From NCBI RefSeq assembly GCF_033115175.1, contig NC_084827.1:121365701-121429700 (forward strand): a stretch of DNA of 64,000 nucleotides, read 5' to 3'. The notes beneath the pieces are model-generated. The model was not told the origin of the DNA. It did no database searches and saw only the letters and a program-made list of their open reading frames with translations. Position numbers and translations under genes: made by a program. Positions 35,557 to 64,000 of the stretch are shown here, one piece after another. The first letter of the stretch is position 1; every line of letters starts with the position of its first letter. The stretch comes from Lepus europaeus (taxonomy: Eukaryota > Chordata > Mammalia > Lagomorpha > Leporidae).

Positions 35557-35853
35557 GGGTTTTTTTGGAAGATTTATTTATCTGAGAGGCAGAGTTAAAG
35601 AGATGGAGAAACAGAGGTCTTCCATCTGCTGTTTCACTCCCCAGATGGCCATAATGGCCAGCACTGGGCTGTCAAGAGCCAGGAGCTTCTACTGGATCTC
35701 CCGTATGGGTGCAAGGGCCCAAGCACTTGGGCTGTCTTCCACTGCTTTACCAGGCAGGAAGCTGTCTCAGAAATGGAGTGGCCAGGACTCGAACCAGTGC
35801 ACATATGGGATGCCAGAGCCACAAGTGGAGGCTCAACCTTCTATGTCACAGCA
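35557..35853 (-). mobile_element. C-repeat SINE with target-site duplication
   Basis: An antisense copy between ggttacctgtg at about 35546-35556 and 35854-35864. Confidence 0.92.
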
Positions 35854-35864
35854 GGTTACCTGTG

Positions 35865-36548
35865 TTCTGACTACCCCCAGTGAGGGGCTTCATCCCTGTA
35901 AACCAGATGGTAGGAGAAACAGCTCCAAAACCCCAAGGCAGCATCCGCTTTCTCATCCCATTTCTGGTACCAAGTATCGCAGGTTGAGTTCCCTGGGAAG
36001 CAGACTGAGATGCAGAGTAGCAGGTGAGACACTGGGGACAGCCACCAGGGCAAGGCAAGGACACACCACTGGGCAGGGGGCAGTGCTGTGCTTCAATCCC
36101 AAAGGCAGCCTTTGTTAATGCCTAGGGGAATTCTTGAAGATGGGACGGCCTTTCACACTGTCCTTATAAGGAGGGTTGAGACTTGTCTTTTAACCCAAAC
36201 TGCCTATGATGTGTGCCCTCAGGAGCGGTGGCTATCTTCAATCAAGGAAATTCTGGAAAGACCTGACAGCTGAGGGCTCTCTGCCAGCAGCACTCCCAGC
36301 AAAGAGGTAGCTGAGTCCTCTAGGACTGAAGGCGAGTCAGAGGGGCAACAGTCTGGGTCAACACTGTCATCCCACAGGATATTATGGTATTGGCACCATC
36401 AGTGCTCCAAAATTTATCTTGTCTCATCATTATATTGGGCTATTTCTATCTTCATCTAATTCATTTGTCACTTAGTGGATGCAACTCATCTATTAGAGCT
36501 GATGCCACAAGGCAGAGCTGGCTGCTTGCCCTTTTAGGAAAGTAATGG
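35865..36548. other. Intergenic sequence, nothing certain
   Basis: gttgagttccctgggaagca and its surroundings look like an ancient repeat, but I cannot assign a family. No gene. Confidence 0.3.
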
Positions 36549-36549
36549 G

Positions 36550-36837
36550 GGCTGGCGCCGCAGCTCAATAGGCTAATCCTCCGCCTGCGGCGCCGGCACA
36601 CCAGGTTCTAGTCCCGGTCAGGGTGCCAGATTCTGTCCAGCTCTCTGCTGTGGCCTGGGAGTGCAGTGGAGGATGGCCCAAGTGCTTGGGCCCTGCACCC
36701 GCATGGGAGACCTGAAGCACCTGGTTCCTGCCTTCAGATCAGCACAGTGTGCCGGCCGCAGCGGCCATTGGAGGGTGAACCAACGGCAAAGGAAGACCTT
36801 TCTCTCTCTCTCTGTCCACTCAGCCTGTCAAAAAAAA

Positions 36838-36864
<27 letters not shown>
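36550..36864 (+). mobile_element. C-repeat SINE with target-site duplication
   Basis: A sense young copy flanked by gaaagtaatggg at 36538-36549 and 36865-36876, with an A tract of about 25 bases followed by (AAAAG)n. Confidence 0.94.
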
Positions 36865-36868
<4 letters not shown>

Positions 36869-36876
36869 GTAATGGG

Positions 36877-38050
36877 TTTAACAGGAATGATCAAATTGGT
36901 TAAGGGCCTTAACAGAAGCTTGAACAGTGTGACCTGATGGTCCTAGAAAATCTACACAGAGCTGATGTTTGAACAATGTTTTGAAGTGCATTTTCTCCAA
37001 AGCCAGAAGTAGGGAAAGCAGAGGCAACATGAAAAGCTTGGGTTTTGGCCCCTATCCTTAGATCTCATTGTTTTACCAATACATCTGACTATTTATATAC
37101 AAATTAGCCTTTCCTATATTAGGCCTCATCCTCCCCTTCCATGGCTTTAAATCCTCTCCCCATTCATCCTCTTCAAAGTAGACACGCCACCATGCAGAAG
37201 TCTCATGTCATCTGGAGCGTGAGTTCATGGGCCCTTCCCATGCCGTCACAAAAACCAAATGTTAGTCTTTCAGTGAATGACCAACAAGACCATTTATATT
37301 AAACTCTGTTTCCAGTCTTTAAGTCTATTCTTTAACCTCACCAAAACAAACCAAAAAAGTCCCTAAACTTCTTTACAATATTTAAGAAAAAAAAAAAAAA
37401 AACAAATTTCCACAATTATGTAAAGTGCTCTTTAGAATTTTAAATGAACTTTTTATGTACAGGTGTATTATGTAGTTTTATGATTCTCAAAGGGTTCCAA
37501 TTAGGTAGGACTTTTTTCCTAGATGGAAAAATACATTACATACTTCCTTCTGGATTAATAACTCAAGATGATCAAAACCTACCTTCATCACTCAGTTTGC
37601 TTCCTGTTTGTGGTTTTCCCTGAGCTCTGAACACAAAGCTGGCACTAATTTACAAAGCTGGCACTGACAGATGGGAAGACTTAAGGTACTACAGGATGGT
37701 CTGTAGTACTCACTAGGCAGTCAGATTAAAATTGGTGTGTGGGACTTGCTAATCTTTTAAGCACTCATCGCTTTGCTTGGAACATTCTTGTAACTCAACT
37801 GAGTGAACTGGAAATGTTTCTTTCTAATTCTACAAATGCATTTTCAACTGTAAACTCATCTGCTAATGGTTAAGGCAAAGAAATCTAACAATGCATATGC
37901 TTAGAGAAAATAAGAACATGATTTATCAAGTATATATTTGTAATTTTGACTTTCAGAAGTAAACTAGGGATTTGTAAGTAACAATATTCACATTCAAATG
38001 TTCAAAGAATAGCTAGAATGAATAAAGGTTACTAAGTCCCACTAACAAAA
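36877..38050. other. Unique sequence downstream of PRKRA
   Basis: SINE-free flank between the last SINE and the PRKRA 3' end. No exon or repeat was recognised. Confidence 0.35.
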
Positions 38051-38079
38051 CAAACGAAACCCCTTTGTAACAACAGCTC

Positions 38080-38085
38080 TTTATT
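38080..38085 (-). terminator. PRKRA: PRKRA poly(A) signal
   Basis: AATAAA on the minus strand, the only canonical hexamer between the PRKRA stop and 38050. It is followed on that strand by GTTTCGTTTGTTTTG, a good GU-rich downstream element. Confidence 0.82.
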
Positions 38086-38271
38086 ACATAGGTCCAAATA
38101 CACAGCAGACTAATGTTCCCTGAATTTCAACAATCACATCCAATAAAGACTTTGTGCAGTCCCTTGACATTCTTATTCCAAGGGGATTCCTTACAATCCG
38201 CTTTCTGAAGCCCTAGGCAAAGAAGAGCTGAAGCACCAGTAAGAAAGACGGTCGCTAGCACTGTTTTACTT

Positions 38272-38307
38272 CATCATCATCATCATCACTGTCATCATCA
38301 TCATCGT
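38272..38307. repeat. Interrupted (CAT)n/(ATG)n repeat in the PRKRA 3' UTR
   Basis: Two CAT runs of five and four units, separated by a CTGT interruption. On the mRNA strand this reads as GAU repeats. Confidence 0.9.
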
Positions 38308-38596
38308 CAAACATGCAGTTTCTTCCTCTATGTGCATGGCACTGTAAAATGGGTGCTACACTCTGCCTTATGGTACAAAGTTTATAAATACAATATACCA
38401 ATACAAAGTTGAAGCCATTAAAAAGACCTGAATAATGACTACCAGGAGATAATTAAATCTGGAGTGTTGATGGAACCTATGAAGAGATTTAGAAACAGCA
38501 CAAAAACTCAAACATTACAATAAATGTTTTACTTGGGGAGGGGTGAGGGAGGAACTTTCTGTGTACTGCTGAAGGATTTCCCAAGTTGCCCCAGGT

Positions 38597-56899
<18,303 letters not shown>

Positions 56900-57026
56900 G
56901 GCGAGAAGGAGCGGTGCGGAGCGACGTCCTCGCTGCCCGGGTCTGCGGGTCCTCCCGGAGATGAGCGCGCCGCCGCCACCGCCTCCGCCTGCCCCTACTC
57001 GTCTCGCTTGCGTCCCTGTTGCGAAA

Positions 57027-57050
57027 GGGGGCGGGCGAGGGCGGGGGCGG
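57027..57050. promoter_or_regulatory. GC boxes (Sp1-type) between PRKRA and PJVK
   Basis: Two close matches to GGGGCGGG-type boxes (gggggcgggc at 57027-57036 and ggcgggggcgg at 57040-57050), about 130-150 bases upstream of the PRKRA ATG. They are placed to serve both directions. Confidence 0.6.
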
Positions 57051-57650
57051 AGCCTCGGTACGGCAGCGCCGGCCACGCCTCCCGGCTGCCGGGGCTGCCT
57101 GCCGGCTCGCTTCCCGCCTCACTCCCCGGCGCTCCAGCCCGCCGGCCCTTCCCTCCGCGGCTCCCGCCGGTGCACCTGCCTTGGGCTCCCGAGGCTCCTC
57201 TAGGCTCGTCCCCTCTTCCTGCCGCTGCCTGCCGGTGCCCCCCTGCGACCCCGCCTTCGGCTGCTGGGGCTCTCGGCCTTTGGGCACCCGGCCCTGCGGT
57301 CGCAGTTCTTTGAACTCTGGAAGCAGGCGTTTGCTTGTCCGGAGAGAAGGCTTTGTTCTGGCTGGGCTCAGGGTCTGTGAGGCCTGAAGCTCAGCCCTTT
57401 TGAGGGATGGGGAGGAAAGATTTCAAAAGTTCGAGTGCAAAACAGCCAGGCCTGGAAGAAGGGACCCTTGGGTGCCTCTGCCTCGGGGGTCTGCGAGCCG
57501 GGCCTTGAGCGGCCCGAGTATGGGCTCCTCTGTCCGCCAGGCTTTCGTCGCGAGATGAGCAAGCCGGCTGAAAGCCGGTTCCTTCTGTGGCCCAGAGCCC
57601 CATCCTGCGCTGTCTGTGCAGGCCGGTGGTGTGGGACGTAGTGGCGTTTG

Positions 57651-58878
57651 CGTGGGGTACGCCACCTTGGCTGGCAGCGACGTTAGGTGTCTCCAGGGAT
57701 TCGCTAGCCGCTTGCAGAAATGCCTCCTTGTGCTTACTGTGTGTTCTGGAAGATTGGTTTGCGCAATGCTATCCGGCCTAAAGGGTATTATGAAAAGTAA
57801 TTTTTAATTATTTTTAAGAGTTGCAGATAAATTCTGGGTACTCGAAAACAGGCGAAAAGACTGTCCAGGATTTAATAAAATTCTGTTATTTGGAGGCTTA
57901 AGCCTGTTCTCCCTCCCTTCCTGTACCTCTTCGGTATGTCCAAAGATTACTATCCAACAGCTCCGTTTGAATGAATATCATTGTAAGGGCCACAGAGCTA
58001 TTATCTAAAAATACATGAGGGTCTACCTAACACTTCTAGCAATCCAACATTTCAGCACTCTAATTTATGTCTAAAATGTATTAAAGGCTACAGAAAATCC
58101 ACAAAAAACAAACAATACCTTCTGTAAAAGCAAGCCAAGACATTAGTAAGTAACTGGGGTATCGATGATGAAACTGAACGAAATGTGGCAGGACTCCCAT
58201 TTCAGGCATGTGGTCTCTGCTCCTGGCTTCAACGGAAGCTGCCTACGAGACCGTTGTCCCTTTATTTGTGTGTAATGTGGTTTTAATTCAGTGTTGTATA
58301 AAGTTACGTATCCAGTTGTTTTTCTATAGTTTGTGAATGTATTAACACTTGGTTTTGTAAACAGGGCAGGAAAGAAAATAAATGCTTAGTGACCTGTTAA
58401 CAGATTCCAGACAACACTTCTCTGTTGCCAAACTCCAAATGGTGGACTTGTGAAAGAATTCCCTTTGGACCAGGTCCATTGTGGGTAGTATCCAAGGCAA
58501 ATGTTTGTGCTTAAATTGCATGGTTTCCTACTTGGCTATATGCTTCACTCATAATTGGCCCATTGCTACTGGCAAATCACTATCAACAATGTTTCTCATC
58601 AAGGACATTGGTAGTATTTTAAAATTATTTTTCTGTGTGTATTTTAATGCTATAAACAGCCAGTGCAAATTAGGCTTGCTCTCAGTATATCGTTTTACAT
58701 CGTTGATCTATAATTCATTACCTGAGCACACGAGGGGAGGCAGTGTTGTGAATTGTACACTGGGAAACTACCTGGGGAAACCATGCTTTGTACTTTTAAC
58801 GTGTATAATTCTATTTAAGATCAAGCAAGGTTTAGTTTGTGCCTGATTGTCTTCTTTGAAAATGGATTTGTTATCCAG
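57651..58878 (+). other. PJVK: Probable intron 1 of PJVK
   Basis: SINE-free unique sequence between the CpG island and the first coding exon of PJVK. I could not place the non-coding first exon or its donor. No strong GT donor consensus stands out in 57000-57800. Confidence 0.5.
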
Positions 58879-58894
58879 GGTTTGCAGCTGATGA

Positions 58895-62300
<3,406 letters not shown>

Positions 62301-62812
62301 TGAGTGATATACCTGAAAAACAAACATATTTTTAAGGATAATTTAATGGTAAAATCTCTTTCTCTCTTTATATGTGTGTCTAATCATTATAAAAGTGCTG
62401 TTTTCAGCATTGTCGATTTTGTTTGGGTGAAGTAGCTGGGAAAGGCCCTTTCTTCCCTTCCTTACCCCATCTGTCTTATCTACTTCTTAGTGAAGGCTAC
62501 ACACTCCCCACCAACCACTTAGAATTATAGATAAGAGCTAATGTACAATCCACTGACAAAGTGTTCCTTAACTTCCATGGGGAGATAATCAGTGACCTGC
62601 TAATTAATAGTCTTTGAGGAGTAGGTAGATAACACCAAGCCTGAAGTGTCAGGACACCCATGCTAGAGTGACCCAAATACAACTTTTCTTGCTTTGCTTT
62701 TCCCTATAATAGACCCAGCTTACCTGCATGAGTCCTCCCTTATAAAGTACAAATACTTTCTCCAAAATTGTCATCTTTTATAGTGCCTGGGTGCAGCTCA
62801 CTTTAGATTTCT

Positions 62813-63165
62813 TTTTCTTTTTTTTTTTTTTTTTTTTTTGACAGGCAGAGTGGACAGTGAGAGAGAGACAGAGAGAAAGGTCTTCCTTTTGCCGTTGGTT
62901 CACCCTCCAATGGCCGCCACGGTAGCGCGCTGCGGCCGGCGCACTGCGCTGATCCGATGGCAGGAGCCAGGTACTTCTCCTGGTCTCCCATGGGGTGCAG
63001 GGCCCAAGGACTTGGGCCATCCTCCACTGCACTCCCTGGCCACAGCAGAGAGCTGGGCTGGAAGAGGGGCAACCGGGACAGGACCGGTGCCCCGACCGGG
63101 ACTAGAACCCGCTGTGCGGGCGCCACAAGGTGGAGGATTAGCCTAGTGAGCCGCAGCGCTGGCCA
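62813..63165 (-). mobile_element. Young C-repeat SINE in a PJVK intron
   Basis: An antisense full-length copy with a perfect 18-bp target duplication, agctcactttagatttct (62795-62812 and 63166-63183). Confidence 0.96.
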
Positions 63166-63499
63166 AGCTCACTTTAGATTTCTACATGTTACAGGTCTTT
63201 AAGATTATTTGGCCAGCTGTCAGATGGCCAGACAAGGGAGTCCCCTAACTATGATAATTTATAAACCTTTTTTGTCCTGTTTCTATTTGTTTCTGAAATT
63301 CTGTGGGAGAAGAAGTTAAGGAATCCAGAAATAAAACTGTAAGCCAAATAAATTCTATAAGGAAAACTTCAGGCAAAGGTTTTTACAGTTACACTGATTT
63401 TTTGGGAGGAGTGCAAACTGATGTAACATATCTTTCAGAATTGAAAATGTACATACTTTTTGTTTTTCCAATTCAAGAAACTTATCCTTCTGATACACT

Positions 63500-63935
63500 C
63501 ACACTTATGTGAAATGATTTGAATACAAGGATCTTCAGATCCTGATAACAAAACATTGGAAACAACCTTAAGGAAACTTGTTAAATGATGGTACATCCAT
63601 GCAACAGAATACCGTGAAGCCATTAAGAATGAGATAGCCCTATTGATACAGATATGGAATAATCTCTTAGAAGTTTTTATAGATATTTATATTATGTGTA
63701 GCTATTTTGGCCTAAATAATTTTATAGACATACATAGATACATACATTTTCCTTTAGGTTTGTAAAATACACGGAATATTTCTGGAAACAGACACAAGAT
63801 GCTTAACTATGCCTCTGGGGTGGAAGACTGGGTAGGGTGTGGGCGGTGTGTCAGTGGGTCATTTTGTACTGTGTATATGTTACCTTTTCCAAAAAATATA
63901 TAAAATTTAACTTTAAAAAATACAATGAATAGCAT
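63500..63935 (+). mobile_element. Old L1 3' end in a PJVK intron
   Basis: gaataccgtgaagccattaa, gatacagatatggaataatc and ctatgcctctggggtggaag in this order are the ORF2 end and 3' UTR of an L1M element. Confidence 0.7.
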
Positions 63936-64000
63936 ATACTAGAACTCACTGCTCCCATAAAATACCTAGTAAAATAAGTTGTTCATGCTATAATGTCTTC

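Larger units (their letters stand above)
38060..38596 (-). other. PRKRA: PRKRA 3' UTR
   Basis: About 535 bases from the stop codon to the expected cleavage site past the AATAAA at 38080-38085 (minus). It contains a (GAT)n pair of runs at 38272-38307. It has no transposable element. Confidence 0.8.

Overview
This is nuclear DNA from a mammal, almost certainly a rabbit-like lagomorph. More than 40 copies of the lagomorph C-repeat SINE (tRNA-derived, about 300-350 bp, with A/T tails and 8-18 bp target-site duplications) are scattered over it, along with rabbit-type LINE-1 3' ends and older MIR, L2 and MaLR LTR relics. The unique sequence carries three recognisable protein genes in the order OSBPL6 > < PRKRA | PJVK >, which is the order I know from human chromosome 2q31.

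Layout. Positions 1-224 hold the end of the last intron and the last coding exon of OSBPL6 (+), followed by its 3' UTR. From about 4.8 to 38 kb lies an intergenic tract packed with C-SINEs and L1 pieces. It includes a roughly 2-kb inverted arrangement of six SINEs (29.1-31.2 kb) and a 34-nt U2 snRNA pseudogene fragment at 22.03 kb. PRKRA (PACT) occupies about 38.06-56.95 kb on the minus strand. All eight coding exons can be placed to the base and give an intact 313-residue reading frame with three dsRNA-binding domains. Its fourth intron uses a GC-AG splice pair. A CpG island (about 56.4-57.6 kb) forms a head-to-head promoter for PRKRA (-) and PJVK (+). Four coding exons of PJVK (pejvakin; codons 1-222) lie at 58.9-62.3 kb. 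The remaining exons are beyond the right edge.

The genes are not one pathway. OSBPL6 is a lipid-transfer protein, PRKRA is a dsRNA-sensing regulator of PKR and partner of Dicer, and PJVK is a gasdermin-family protein needed for hearing. Only PRKRA and PJVK plausibly share regulation, through the common promoter. I found no sign of a new biological system. The unusual items are structural: the GC-AG intron, an almost vestigial SINE insertion, a repeatedly used integration site next to the U2 fragment, and the SINE inverted repeat. Most long open frames in the window are chance frames inside SINEs or the CpG island and are not annotated as genes.
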